Assembly (NCBI RefSeq): GCF_002812705.1
Contig: NZ_CP025030.1
Coordinates: 2,728,001-2,792,000 of the forward strand
Origin: Achromobacter spanius
GTDB lineage: Bacteria; Pseudomonadota; Gammaproteobacteria; Burkholderiales; Burkholderiaceae_B
Direction of reading: 5' to 3'
DNA length: 64,000 nucleotides
Shown here piece by piece: positions 35,326 through 44,000 of this stretch; within the stretch, counting starts at the first letter, position 1; the number at the start of each line of letters is the position of its first letter. The translations under genes were made by a program, and so were the position numbers. The notes below the pieces were generated by a model, which was not told the origin of the DNA, ran no database searches, and saw only the letters and a list, made by a program, of their open reading frames with translations.

Positions 35326-36405
35326 ATGGGTTTGGAACAGCAATGGAACAGGCGGACCTTCATGGCGGCCGCCGCGGGCGCGGCGGCATTGGCGGGCGGC
35401 ATGCCCGCCCAAGCCAATGGCTCGCGGCTGCTGCCCGGGGGCGGCAGCATCACCCAGGTTGCGGGCCTGCGCGTGGGGCATTACACCGACACGCGCCGCC
35501 CCACCGGCTGCACGGTCATCATTGCCGAAGCGGGCGCGATTGGCGGCGTGGATGTGCGCGGCGCCGCGCCCGGCACCCGTGAAACCGACCTGCTCAACCC
35601 CGTCAACATGGTGGAAAAAGTGCATGCCATCGTCCTGTCGGGCGGCAGCGCGTTCGGGCTGGACGCCGCCGGCGGCGTGATGCGCTACCTGGAAGAAAAA
35701 AAGATCGGCTTTGACGTGGGCGTGGCGCACGTGCCCATCGTGCCGTCGGCCATTCTGTTCGATCTGGGCGTGGGGGATGCGTCGATCCGCCCGGACGCGG
35801 CAGCGGGCTACCAGGCGTGCAAAACGGCGTCGACCGATGCGCCTGAAGAAGGCAACGTCGGGGCGGGCGCGGGCGCTACCGTGGGCAAACTGTATGGACC
35901 GAAGCGCGCCATGAAGGGCGGCATCGGCAGCGCGTCGCTGACGGTGGCGGGCGTGACGGTGGGCGCCATCGTGGCGGTCAACGCGGTGGGCGACGTGCTG
36001 GACCCCGCCACCGGCCGCATCCTGGCTGGCGCGCGCACGGCGGACGGCAAGCAATTTCTGGATACGCGCGCGGCCATCCTGGCCGGCGACCTGCCCCGGT
36101 CGATGCGCGCGGGCACGGCCACCACCATCGGCGTGGTGGCCACCGACGCCACGCTGACCAAGGCGCAGGCGCAGAAAATCGCCGGCATGGCCCACGATGG
36201 CCTGGCCCGCAGCATCAACCCCATCCACACCATGCTGGACGGCGACACCATTTTTGCGCTGGGCACCGGCACGTCCGGCAAGCCGGGCAACGTCATGCTG
36301 CTGGGCGTGATGGCGGCCGAAGCCATGGCCATCGCGGTGCAGCGCGCCATCCTGGCGGCGCGCGCGGTGGAAGGCTTTCCCGCCGCGGTGGATTTCATCG
36401 CCTGA
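35326..36405 (+). CDS. P1-family (DmpA-like) N-terminal nucleophile aminopeptidase
   Basis: 359 residues. N-terminal NRRTFMAAAAGAAALAGG resembles a Tat-type signal, so export is likely. The S58/DmpA fold runs from about 40 to 355. The autocleavage/nucleophile site appears to be Gly-Ser in KGGIGSASL, preceded by GNVGAGAGATVG. Family members self-cleave and act as aminopeptidases or beta-peptidyl/amide hydrolases. It is divergent from the cystine-type transporter operon. Confidence 0.88.
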   Translation: MGLEQQWNRRTFMAAAAGAAALAGGMPAQANGSRLLPGGGSITQVAGLRVGHYTDTRRPTGCTVIIAEAGAIGGVDVRGAAPGTRETDLLNPVNMVEKVHAIVLSGGSAFGLDAAGGVMRYLEEKKIGFDVGVAHVPIVPSAILFDLGVGDASIRPDAAAGYQACKTASTDAPEEGNVGAGAGATVGKLYGPKRAMKGGIGSASLTVAGVTVGAIVAVNAVGDVLDPATGRILAGARTADGKQFLDTRAAILAGDLPRSMRAGTATTIGVVATDATLTKAQAQKIAGMAHDGLARSINPIHTMLDGDTIFALGTGTSGKPGNVMLLGVMAAEAMAIAVQRAILAARAVEGFPAAVDFIA

Positions 36406-36498
36406 CCTTCGGGCGCGGCCCGCCGGTGACCTCAAGCTGTCACACGGCGGGCACATGATGTCCGGGGCCGGCATGGCACCGGCGCGCTGGGAGGACAC

Positions 36499-37128
36499 AT
36501 GTACGAAGGCGAACGATTCAATGGCGCCACGCATCTGGCGGGTCTGGCGATGGCCGTGGCCGCGTCCGGCGCGCTGATCGCGCGCGCGGCGGAACTGAAA
36601 GTGGATACGCGGCAGATCATCAGTTGCGCCGTGTTCGCGGCGTCGATGATTGCCGTGTACGCCTCGTCGGTGCTGTATCACTGCACGCGCGGCCGTTACA
36701 AGGCGCGCTGGGCCAAGGCCGACCACTGCGCCATCTACCTGTTGATTGCGGGCACCTACACGCCGCTTGCCTTCGGGCCCGTGGACCACGCCTGGAGCGC
36801 GGCCATGGGCGTAGCGATATGGCTGCTGGCGGCCATCGGCATCAGCCGTGAACTGTGGTGGGCGCGCGGTGCCGCGCCGGCCCTGCCGCTGTACCTGGCC
36901 ATGGGGTGGCTGGGGGTGATATTCGCCGCCCCGATCGCGGGCGCTCTGTCGTCGGCGGGCCTGACCTGGTTACTGGCGGGCGCGGCCGCGTACACGGTGG
37001 GCACGCTGTTCTATGTGAAAGACCAGCGCTGGCGGCATGCCCACGGCATCTGGCATCTGTTCGTGATGGCGGGCTCGGCCTGCCACTTCGTCGTGGTATT
37101 CGGATTTTTACGATTCGGTGCGGCTTAG
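36499..37128 (+). CDS. Hemolysin III / TrhA (YqfA) family membrane protein
   Basis: 209 residues with seven transmembrane helices. The PAQR/HlyIII residues are visible: SSVLYHCT, KADHCAIYLLIAGTYTPL and HGIWHLFVMAGSACHF with the metal-type His/Asp set. Inner-membrane protein, linked in E. coli to membrane-energy and fatty-acid homeostasis; hemolysis is not implied. A good AGGAGG-like sequence precedes ATG 36499 (GGGAGGACAC). Convergent with kynR, stops overlapping by 4 bp. Confidence 0.9.
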   Translation: MYEGERFNGATHLAGLAMAVAASGALIARAAELKVDTRQIISCAVFAASMIAVYASSVLYHCTRGRYKARWAKADHCAIYLLIAGTYTPLAFGPVDHAWSAAMGVAIWLLAAIGISRELWWARGAAPALPLYLAMGWLGVIFAAPIAGALSSAGLTWLLAGAAAYTVGTLFYVKDQRWRHAHGIWHLFVMAGSACHFVVVFGFLRFGAA

Positions 37129-37598
37129 CGCCACGCCGCCAGCGGCAGCATGCCGCCCCGGTCTTTCACTTTGCGCATGACGATATGCGAACACAGATCG
37201 CGCACCCCCGCGATCTTGCTCAGCTTGTCTTCGACAAACTGCGAGAACGCCGCCAGGTTGCGGGTGCGCACCGACAAGATGTAATTCGACGCGCCGGTCA
37301 CGATGCTGGCTTCAGTGATTTCGTCGTGCGCCGCGATGCCGGCCAGAAAGGCCTCGTGCCATCCCGGGCGGGACTGGTCCAGCGATACGTGGACGATGGC
37401 TTCCAGTTCAAACCCCAGCTTTTCGGCGTCCAGCACGGCCCGGTAGTTGCGGATGAACCCGGCTTCTTCCAGCGCCCGCACGCGACGCAGGCAAGCCGAT
37501 GGCGACAGCGCCACCTGCTCGGCCAGGTCCTGGTTGCTGATCTGGCTGTTCTCTTGCAGGCGGACCAGGATGCGGTGGTCGGTGGCATCTAGATGCAT
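37125..37598 (-). CDS. kynR: Lrp/AsnC-family regulator, probable KynR
   Basis: 157 residues from ATG 37598 (MHLDATDHRILVRLQENSQ). AsnC-type HTH (about 5-60, SNQDLAEQVALSPSACLRRVRALE) and RAM ligand-binding domain (about 70-150). It is divergent from kynU, the arrangement of KynR, the kynurenine-responsive activator of the kyn genes in Pseudomonas and Burkholderia. The assignment rests on family plus position. Confidence 0.8.
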   Translation of the reverse strand: MHLDATDHRILVRLQENSQISNQDLAEQVALSPSACLRRVRALEEAGFIRNYRAVLDAEKLGFELEAIVHVSLDQSRPGWHEAFLAGIAAHDEITEASIVTGASNYILSVRTRNLAAFSQFVEDKLSKIAGVRDLCSHIVMRKVKDRGGMLPLAAWR

Positions 37599-37736
37599 GG
37601 TGCAATCCAATTCGAATAATGGAAATCTGGCGCAATTGAATGCGGAATCCTAGGGTAAGCCACGCCTGGTTTTGCAATTTTCAGGCCCCATGGCGCTGCT
37701 ATCCTGTTTGCAGCATATTGCCCGAAGGAGCACCGC

Positions 37737-38987
37737 ATGACTACCCGCGAAGACTGCGTCGCCGCAGACCGGAAAGACCCCCTGGCCCCCCTGAAAGACC
37801 GCTTCGAGCTGCCGCCCGGCGTGCTCTACATGGACGGCAATTCTTTGGGCGTGATGCCCAAGGGCGCCGCCGCCCGCGCCGCCGGCGTGATTACGCAGGA
37901 ATGGGGCACCGACCTGATCCGTAGCTGGAACACGGCCGGCTGGTTCGAATTGCCCGCGCGCCTGGGCAACAAGCTGGGCAGCCTGCTGGGCGCGCGCGAC
38001 GGCGAAATGGTGGTTACCGACACCACCTCGCTGAACATCTTCAAGGCGCTGGCCGCCGCGCTGCGCATCCAGCAGCAACAGCAGCCGGCACGCCGCGTCA
38101 TCCTGTCCGAACGCGACAACTTCCCGACCGATCTCTACATGGTGCAGGGCATGATCGACCTGCTCCAGCAGGGCTACGAGATGCGCCTGATCGATGACGA
38201 ACTGCCGCTGGACAAGGCGCTGGACGACTCGGTTGCCGTCATGCTGCTGTCGCACGTCAACTATCGCAGCGGCCAGATGCACGACATGGCCTCGGTGACC
38301 GCGCTGGCGCACGAGCGTGGTGCCCTCACCATCTGGGATCTGGCGCACGCGGCCGGCGCGGTGCCCGTGGACCTGAACGGCGCCAACGCCGATTTCGCCG
38401 TGGGTTGCACCTATAAGTACTTGAACGGCGGCCCCGGCTCGCCGGCTTTCATCTGGGTGGCCCCGCGCCACACGAAAGACTTCTGGCAGCCGCTGTCCGG
38501 CTGGTGGGGCCACACGCGGCCGTTCGACATGGCCGTGGCCTACGAGCCGGCCGGCGGCATCCGCCGCTACCTGTGCGGCACCCAGCCCATTGTGTCGTTG
38601 TCGCTGGTGGAATGCGGGCTGGACGTGGCGCAAGCCGCCGACATGGCGCAGGTGCGCGCCAAGTCGCTGGCGCTGGGCGACCTGTTCATCAAGCTGGTCG
38701 AGGAACGCTGCGCGGACCACCCGCTGACGCTTGTCACGCCGCGCACGCACGCCGAACGCGGCAGCCACGTGAGCTTCCTGCATCCCAATGGCTACGAAGT
38801 CATGCAGGCGTTGATCGCGCGCGGCCTGATCGGCGATTACCGCGAGCCCGAAGTGCTGCGCTTTGGCCTGACGCCGCTGTACTTCGGCCATGCCGACGTC
38901 TGGGACGCCGTGGACATCCTGAAAGACGTGCTGGACACGCGCGCCTGGGACAAGCCGCAATACAAGCAACGCTCAAGCGTGACCTGA
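37737..38987 (+). CDS. kynU: Kynureninase
   Basis: 416 residues, the standard length. PLP enzyme of the aminotransferase class V fold that cleaves kynurenine to anthranilate and alanine in tryptophan catabolism. The cofactor lysine is K227 in [15 protein letters not shown]201 and H204 (WDLAHAAG) hold the PLP ring. RBS GAAGGAG lies 5 bp ahead of the ATG. It is divergent from kynR and followed by an amino-acid permease; kynA and kynB are not in the window. Confidence 0.96.
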   Translation: MTTREDCVAADRKDPLAPLKDRFELPPGVLYMDGNSLGVMPKGAAARAAGVITQEWGTDLIRSWNTAGWFELPARLGNKLGSLLGARDGEMVVTDTTSLNIFKALAAALRIQQQQQPARRVILSERDNFPTDLYMVQGMIDLLQQGYEMRLIDDELPLDKALDDSVAVMLLSHVNYRSGQMHDMASVTALAHERGALTIWDLAHAAGAVPVDLNGANADFAVGCTYKYLNGGPGSPAFIWVAPRHTKDFWQPLSGWWGHTRPFDMAVAYEPAGGIRRYLCGTQPIVSLSLVECGLDVAQAADMAQVRAKSLALGDLFIKLVEERCADHPLTLVTPRTHAERGSHVSFLHPNGYEVMQALIARGLIGDYREPEVLRFGLTPLYFGHADVWDAVDILKDVLDTRAWDKPQYKQRSSVT

Positions 38988-39066
38988 ACGCCAGAGAGCG
39001 TGGCCCAACCTCGCTGGGCCGAACCGGCATCACAACCATAAAGCGAGCGCAATACAGGAGGAGACA

Positions 39067-40473
39067 ATGAAAAAACCACAAGGATTCGGCCAGATCGCCG
39101 AACGCGAACAGGGGCTCAAGCGGCGCTTGACCTCGGGCCAGATGAGCATGATCGCCATCGGCGGGGCCATTGGCACGGGCCTGTTTCTGGGCAGTAAATT
39201 CGCCATCGGTTTCGCCGGGCCCAGCGTCATCCTCAGCTATGCCATTGGCGGGCTGATCACGCTCTTGCTGATGGGCTGCCTGGCGGAAATGACGGTGGCG
39301 CATTCCACCTCGGGGTCGTTCGGCGCCTATGCCGAACACTACATAGGCCCCCTGGCCGGCTTTCTGGTGCGCTATGCGTACTGGTCCTGCGTGGTGCTGG
39401 CGGTGGGCACCGAGGTCACCGCCGTGGCCGAGTACATGCATTTCTGGTTCCCGGATGTGCCGGGTTGGCTATGGGTGTGCGTGTTCTCGGGGGCGCTGAT
39501 CCTGGTGAACGCGATGAGCGTCAAGGCGTTCGGCACCATCGAATACTGGTTCTCTACCGTGAAGATCACCGCCATCGTGGCCTTCATCATCCTGGGCGCG
39601 TATGTCGTGTGGGGCAACCCGCAGTACGGCGTGGCGCAGTACACGGCGCACGGCGGCTTCTTTCCGAATGGGCTGTGGGGCATGTGGATTGCCGTGGTGA
39701 TCTCGATCTTCAGCTACCTCAGTGTCGAGATGATCGCGGTGGCCGCGGGCGAGGCCGAAGACCCCGAACGCGCCGTGAAGAAAGCGTTTCGCGCCACCAT
39801 CGTGCGGCTGGTTGTGTTCTACCTGCTGACCTTGACGTTGATATTGGCGATCGTGCCCTGGAACGAAGCCGGCAAGGAAGGCAGCCCCTTCGTGAAGGTG
39901 ATGCTGGCGCTGGACATCCCGGGCGCGGCGGGCGTCATCAACTTCATCGTGCTGGTGGCGGCCTTGTCGGCCATGAACAGCCAGCTTTACATCACCACGC
40001 GCATGATGTTCAGCCTGTCGCGCGCGGGCCATGCGCCGTCATTGTTCGGCCGCCTGACCAAAAGCGGCACGCCGCTGAACGCGCTGCTGCTGTCCACCAG
40101 CGGCATCGCCATCGCCGTGGTGCTGAAGGTGATGTACCCCGACACGGCCTTCACCTTGATGATGGCCATCTCGATGTTCGGCGCGCTGTTCACCTGGATG
40201 ATGATCTTCGTGACGCACTACTTCTTCCGCCGCCGCTGGGCACGCGAAGGCGGCGGCGCGCTGTCGTTCCGCATGCCCGGCTTTCCGGTGCTGACGTTGC
40301 TGGGCGCGGTGGCGATGCTGGCGATTTTGGTCACCACCTATTTCACCAACGTGTTCCAGATGACGCTGGTGTTCGGCGTGCCGTTCCTGCTGATCCTGGC
40401 TGTGCTTTACGGGGTGCTGTTCAAGAAGCGCGGCGAAGCCGTTGTGCTTCAGGCCCGCCAGCAGCGCGGCTGA
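39067..40473 (+). CDS. Amino-acid permease (APC superfamily, AroP/ProY-like)
   Basis: 468 residues with twelve transmembrane helices. APC signatures near the N-terminus (MIAIGGAIGTGLFLGSKFAI) and in the middle (ISIFSYLSVEMIAVAAGEAEDPERAVKKA). H+-coupled uptake of an amino acid. AGGAGGAGACA precedes the ATG, and the 80-bp gap from kynU without a terminator makes an operon likely. Tryptophan, kynurenine or another aromatic amino acid is therefore a reasonable but unproven substrate. Confidence 0.9.
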   Translation: MKKPQGFGQIAEREQGLKRRLTSGQMSMIAIGGAIGTGLFLGSKFAIGFAGPSVILSYAIGGLITLLLMGCLAEMTVAHSTSGSFGAYAEHYIGPLAGFLVRYAYWSCVVLAVGTEVTAVAEYMHFWFPDVPGWLWVCVFSGALILVNAMSVKAFGTIEYWFSTVKITAIVAFIILGAYVVWGNPQYGVAQYTAHGGFFPNGLWGMWIAVVISIFSYLSVEMIAVAAGEAEDPERAVKKAFRATIVRLVVFYLLTLTLILAIVPWNEAGKEGSPFVKVMLALDIPGAAGVINFIVLVAALSAMNSQLYITTRMMFSLSRAGHAPSLFGRLTKSGTPLNALLLSTSGIAIAVVLKVMYPDTAFTLMMAISMFGALFTWMMIFVTHYFFRRRWAREGGGALSFRMPGFPVLTLLGAVAMLAILVTTYFTNVFQMTLVFGVPFLLILAVLYGVLFKKRGEAVVLQARQQRG

Positions 40474-40491
40474 TCGGCCGCCTGCGTGGTA

Positions 40492-40926
40492 TCAGAGGGC
40501 ATGCGCGGCCACGGTGTCGGCGGGTTCCGCCACCGTGGCCGGTTCGCGTGCCGGCGCAAACACGCGCAGGCGGTGACCGTCGGGGTCCAGCGCCACGAAG
40601 GTGCGGCCGAAATCCATGTTGGTTGGCGCTTGCAGAATGGGCAGGCCGTGCAGGCTCCAGTCAAGGTGGCGCTGGTTGAGCGCGTCGGCATCCGCCACGC
40701 AGAACGCCAGTTCAGACGCGCCGCCCCGGCCCGCCGCGGCTGGCTCCACCGTGTAGCGCGACCACAGGCCCAGCTTCAAGCCAGAGTCCAGCACAAAGAG
40801 CGCAAACGTGGGCGAGCTTTCAACGGGCGGACGTTGCAGCAGGGCGCTGTAGAACGCCGCGCTGGTCTGCGGCTTTTCAACGTAGAAGATGACGAGATTG
40901 GTGTCGGCGGGGTTTGTGCGAGGCAT
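40492..40926 (-). CDS. VOC (glyoxalase/bleomycin resistance-like) family protein
   Basis: 144 residues with the paired beta-alpha-beta-beta-beta modules of the VOC superfamily (IFYVEKPQTSAAFYSALL at the start, ALDPDGHRLRVF near the end). Such proteins may bind metals, antibiotics or small metabolites; PhnB-like sequences are common. The WYL regulator gene lies 102 bp upstream on the same strand, a frequent pairing. Confidence 0.85.
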   Translation of the reverse strand: MPRTNPADTNLVIFYVEKPQTSAAFYSALLQRPPVESSPTFALFVLDSGLKLGLWSRYTVEPAAAGRGGASELAFCVADADALNQRHLDWSLHGLPILQAPTNMDFGRTFVALDPDGHRLRVFAPAREPATVAEPADTVAAHAL

Positions 40927-41028
40927 GACGCGCTCCTGGGTGAGGGATGCACGTATCTTAGGCAGGGGTACTGTCAGTTTTTGGCAGTAGCGTGCGTCGC
41001 CAAATCAACAATTCAGCAACTCAGCCAT

Positions 41029-41718
41029 TCAGCAATTCTGCGTATCGTGCGAGATGGCGCGCCACTCTTTCAGCAGCACGTGGCGGCGGCGGGGATAGCG
41101 CTCGCCGGGGGTCAGCGTGGCGATGCGGTCGGTGCGGAAATGGCGGAAGTCCTGCCGCAGTTCGCACCAGGCCATGACGATGCGCACGCTGTCGAAAAAG
41201 CCCAGGGCAAACGGCCATATCACCCGGTCGGAGTCCGACCCCTTGTCGTCGCGGTAGCTGATGTGCAGGGCGTGTTCCGTGCGTATCGCCTGGCGGATCT
41301 GCGCCACGTCCACCCGGTCCACCACCGCGATGGCGCTAGGCGCCACCAAGAGCGGAATGGCGTCCAATTCATCGCGCAGTTCCTGCGGCAACACCGCGCC
41401 GATCTTGGCCAGCGCGTTGCGCGCCGCCATGCCCAGGCGCTCGTCCGAACGCCCGGCCACCCAGCGCGTGCCCAGCACCAAGGCCTCGATTTCTTCGGTG
41501 CTGAACATCAGCGGCGGCAGCATGAAGCCGGGGCGCAGCACGTAGCCCACGCCCGGCTCGCCTTCGATTTCCGCGCCCTGGCATTGCAGCGTCGCGATAT
41601 CGCGGTACAGCGTGCGCAGGCTGACGCCCATTTCGGCGGCAAGCCGATGCCCGCTGACGGGCAGGCGGTGGCGGCGCAGGGTCTGGAGCAGGTCCAGAAG
41701 TCGTTCGGTGCGGGACAT
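41029..41718 (-). CDS. YafY-type HTH/WYL-domain transcriptional regulator
   Basis: 229 residues from ATG 41718 (MSRTERLLDLLQTLRRHRLP); a longer frame runs to 41901 over low-complexity sequence that overlaps the next gene and is rejected. HTH_11 domain (about 5-60, SGHRLAAEMGVSLRTLYRDIATLQ) and WYL ligand-sensing domain (about 130-200). Probable regulator of itself and the VOC gene downstream. Confidence 0.88.
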   Translation of the reverse strand: MSRTERLLDLLQTLRRHRLPVSGHRLAAEMGVSLRTLYRDIATLQCQGAEIEGEPGVGYVLRPGFMLPPLMFSTEEIEALVLGTRWVAGRSDERLGMAARNALAKIGAVLPQELRDELDAIPLLVAPSAIAVVDRVDVAQIRQAIRTEHALHISYRDDKGSDSDRVIWPFALGFFDSVRIVMAWCELRQDFRHFRTDRIATLTPGERYPRRRHVLLKEWRAISHDTQNC

Positions 41719-41866
41719 GGGGAAAGGGCGCGTGACGGGGATGGCGTAATGCTGCCACGGAATGGCAGCAGTCGGCAGCCTGTTCCTTGCCCAAAGCAGC
41801 CCATGCCGTGGCCGACCCAATCCAACCCAACCCGATCCGGCCCGTCCTGCGCCGGCCTGACTGCGT

Positions 41867-42739
41867 TCAGGCGCCGATCTTCTTGCCAGTGGCCACGTCA
41901 ATCACCGAGCCGTTTTCCAGGCTGACGCGATAGATCTCGCGCACGACGTTGCCGGCAAAGCCGATTTCCACAATGGAAACGTCCTTGAACGTGGTGTTGA
42001 TGCCGTCGGGCAGCACCGCGTTGAACTTGGCGGATTCCTGCTTCATGGCGTCCTGCAAGCGGGTGTCGTAGCGCGCCATGCTGTAGACCAGCGTGGTGTG
42101 CGGGTTGTGGGCGCGCAGTTCCTTGCCGTCTTGCATCACGTTGACGCCGCTGACGCCCATGGTCTTGACCAGCGCGCGGCCGGCGTCGCTCATCTTGGCG
42201 TAGACGGGGCCGGTCACGCGCGGCAAGGGGCCGTCGCGCAAGGGCGCCAGCGCGGCGGTGGCCACGGTGTTGTAGCGCATCATGTCTTCGAAACCCTGGC
42301 CGCTCTTGACCACGCCCAGGTCCAGCCACCACGGGTGCCCCGCGTCCTTGGCGGCTTCGGTCGGGTAGAAGGTTTTCAGCGTGACCTGCAAGGGCGCGGG
42401 CGGCTTGGGCAGCGCTTTCAGCATGCGGGCGGGGGTGGCGGGGTCGGCGCTGTGGATATGCACCACCGTCACGTGCGGCAGGTTGGGCGTGTCGGCCTCG
42501 GTTTTCAGGCCCAGCGCCAGCAGGTCCTGCTTCAAGGCGCCATTCACCTTGGCGTCCAGCACGGCGTTGACCTCTTGCGGCAGGCGGTACACCACGCCGT
42601 AAGTGGCCTTGTGGCTGCGGAACTCGGGCTTGTCCAGCGAGCTGTTGTCGATGGCGTCGGCGGCGTGGGTGGCGAACGGGGCAGCGAACGAGGTGGCGAA
42701 CAGGCCGAGGGCGGCCAGGTGCAATGCGCGTTTGATCAT
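41867..42739 (-). CDS. Secreted 2H-phosphoesterase-like protein
   Basis: 290 residues from ATG 42739 (MIKRALHLAALGLFATSF), signal peptide cut near THA-AD. Two HxT motifs 125 residues apart, LPHVTVVHI (H89, T91) and NPHTTLVYS (H214, T216), are the hallmark of the 2H phosphoesterase fold (LigT/CPDase type). That fold normally cleaves 2',3'-cyclic nucleotide phosphates in the cytoplasm. The fold assignment is from motif spacing only. A periplasmic version is unusual. Its gene stands alone, between WYL regulator and CopD. Confidence 0.65.
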   Translation of the reverse strand: MIKRALHLAALGLFATSFAAPFATHAADAIDNSSLDKPEFRSHKATYGVVYRLPQEVNAVLDAKVNGALKQDLLALGLKTEADTPNLPHVTVVHIHSADPATPARMLKALPKPPAPLQVTLKTFYPTEAAKDAGHPWWLDLGVVKSGQGFEDMMRYNTVATAALAPLRDGPLPRVTGPVYAKMSDAGRALVKTMGVSGVNVMQDGKELRAHNPHTTLVYSMARYDTRLQDAMKQESAKFNAVLPDGINTTFKDVSIVEIGFAGNVVREIYRVSLENGSVIDVATGKKIGA

Positions 42740-42865
42740 GGGGAATCCCTTATCGTTGTTGACGTGACCCGCGAGAGTCATGCCCAGTGTGTCCGCCACG
42801 GATGTACGGCGTATTGCACCAAACGAAAGAATTCCGATACCAGCCGCTGCCCGGCCGATGGCTGG

Positions 42866-43333
42866 CTACGCCAGGAACGCCACACCCACCACGGCGATGC
42901 CCAGCACCAGGTTCACGCCCACCCAGCGGCGCATGCCCGTCATGGCCTGGCCGCCCTTGGGCCAGTCCGACGCGGCCACCGCAAGCGCCAGGCGCTTGTA
43001 CAACGCGAATCGGATATGGCCGAAGATGGCCATCATCACCAGCCCGCCTGTGGCCATCAGCGTCCAGCTGCGCGGCATGAAGAACGTGCCGCCGCTTTGC
43101 ACCGCCTGGCTGGCTGACTGCCCGATCATCCATGCGCCCGTCAGCAGGATCAGCACGATCGCCACCAGCACCGCGTTCAGAAAGGGCCGCAGCACCGAGG
43201 CCATCAACGTCAGGCGTGTCTTGGGTTCCAACTGCGCGGCCGCCGGCCGCAGGAAACAGTGCGCGAACAGCATGCCGCCCACCCATAGGATCACGGCGAT
43301 CACGTGGATGAATTTCAAGACGCTATAGATCAT
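42866..43333 (-). CDS. CopD-domain integral membrane protein
   Basis: 155 residues from ATG 43333 (MIYSVLKFIHVIAVILWVGG). Four transmembrane helices; the N-terminal helix pattern with conserved His (FIHVIAVILWVGGMLFAH) matches the CopD/YncD-like copper-resistance D domain, also shared with small heme-binding membrane proteins. Copper or heme handling in the inner membrane is plausible. It is divergent from hurI, 157 bp apart, and so borders the heme regulon. Confidence 0.82.
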   Translation of the reverse strand: MIYSVLKFIHVIAVILWVGGMLFAHCFLRPAAAQLEPKTRLTLMASVLRPFLNAVLVAIVLILLTGAWMIGQSASQAVQSGGTFFMPRSWTLMATGGLVMMAIFGHIRFALYKRLALAVAASDWPKGGQAMTGMRRWVGVNLVLGIAVVGVAFLA

Positions 43334-43446
43334 GGAGCCAGCTCGGTCGGTAAGGGGGCCGCGGGGCGCGGCCGGTCTGTCCGCATGATATCCCCGCCGC
43401 CGTGTTTCGCTTGGACTTGACCGGAAACCTGGTTTTGCAATTAGAA

Positions 43447-43463
43447 TGAGATTGATTGTTATT
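43447..43463. promoter_or_regulatory. Candidate Fur box upstream of hurI
   Basis: TGAGATTGATTGTTATT matches 13 of 17 positions of a Fur-box core (TGATAATGATTATCATT) in an otherwise GC-rich region, 28 bp before the hurI GTG. hurI homologues are expected to be Fur-repressed, which supports the reading. Confidence 0.5.
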
Positions 43464-43490
43464 TGTGTTTTAGCGTACTGGGAGCCCGTC

Positions 43491-44000
43491 GTGCCGAACC
43501 CTGTGCTCGCTTCAGGCGACACCGTCCAATGTCTGTACCGCAGCCACCACGGGTGGCTGCAAAATTGGTTGCGCGCGAAGCTGGGCAACACCTTCGACGC
43601 CGCCGACCTGGCCCAGGACACTTTCGTGCGTGTGCTGCGCCATCGTTACGACCTGGACGCGCTGCGTGAACCGCGCGCCTATCTCACCACCATCGCCAAG
43701 CGCCTGCTGCTGAATCATCATCGGCGCCGCTCGGTCGAAAACGCCTATCTGGAAGCGCTGGCGCTGATGCCGGAACAGATTGCGCCGCCCGCCGAGCAGC
43801 GCCTGATCATTCTGGAAACGCTGCAGGAAATTGACGAAATGCTGGCAGGGCTATCGCTGCCCGCGCGCCAGGCTTTCCTGATGGCGCAGTTGGAAGACCT
43901 GAGCCATGGAGAAATCGCCCAGCGGCTCAACGTGTCGCTGCGCACCGTGCACCGCTATATCGCCCGAGGGTTCGAGCAATGCATCATGGCGGTGAGTTGA
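43491..44000 (+). CDS. hurI: Extracytoplasmic-function sigma factor of the heme regulon
   Basis: 169 residues from GTG 43491 (VPNPVLASGDTVQCLYRSHHG), preceded by GGGAG; the upstream ATG at 43446 lies at the Fur-like site and is not preferred. Sigma-70 region 2 (about 10-75, DAADLAQDTFVRVL) and region 4 (about 105-160, LEDLSHGEIAQRLNVSLRTVHRYI), FecI-type. In Bordetella HurI drives bhuR transcription when heme binds the receptor. It overlaps hurR by 22 bp. Confidence 0.9.
   Translation: MPNPVLASGDTVQCLYRSHHGWLQNWLRAKLGNTFDAADLAQDTFVRVLRHRYDLDALREPRAYLTTIAKRLLLNHHRRRSVENAYLEALALMPEQIAPPAEQRLIILETLQEIDEMLAGLSLPARQAFLMAQLEDLSHGEIAQRLNVSLRTVHRYIARGFEQCIMAVS

Noticed and set aside
41719..41901. 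61-residue N-terminal extension of the WYL regulator
   Set aside because: It is low-complexity, overlaps the next gene, and the HTH starts at MSRTER (41718).
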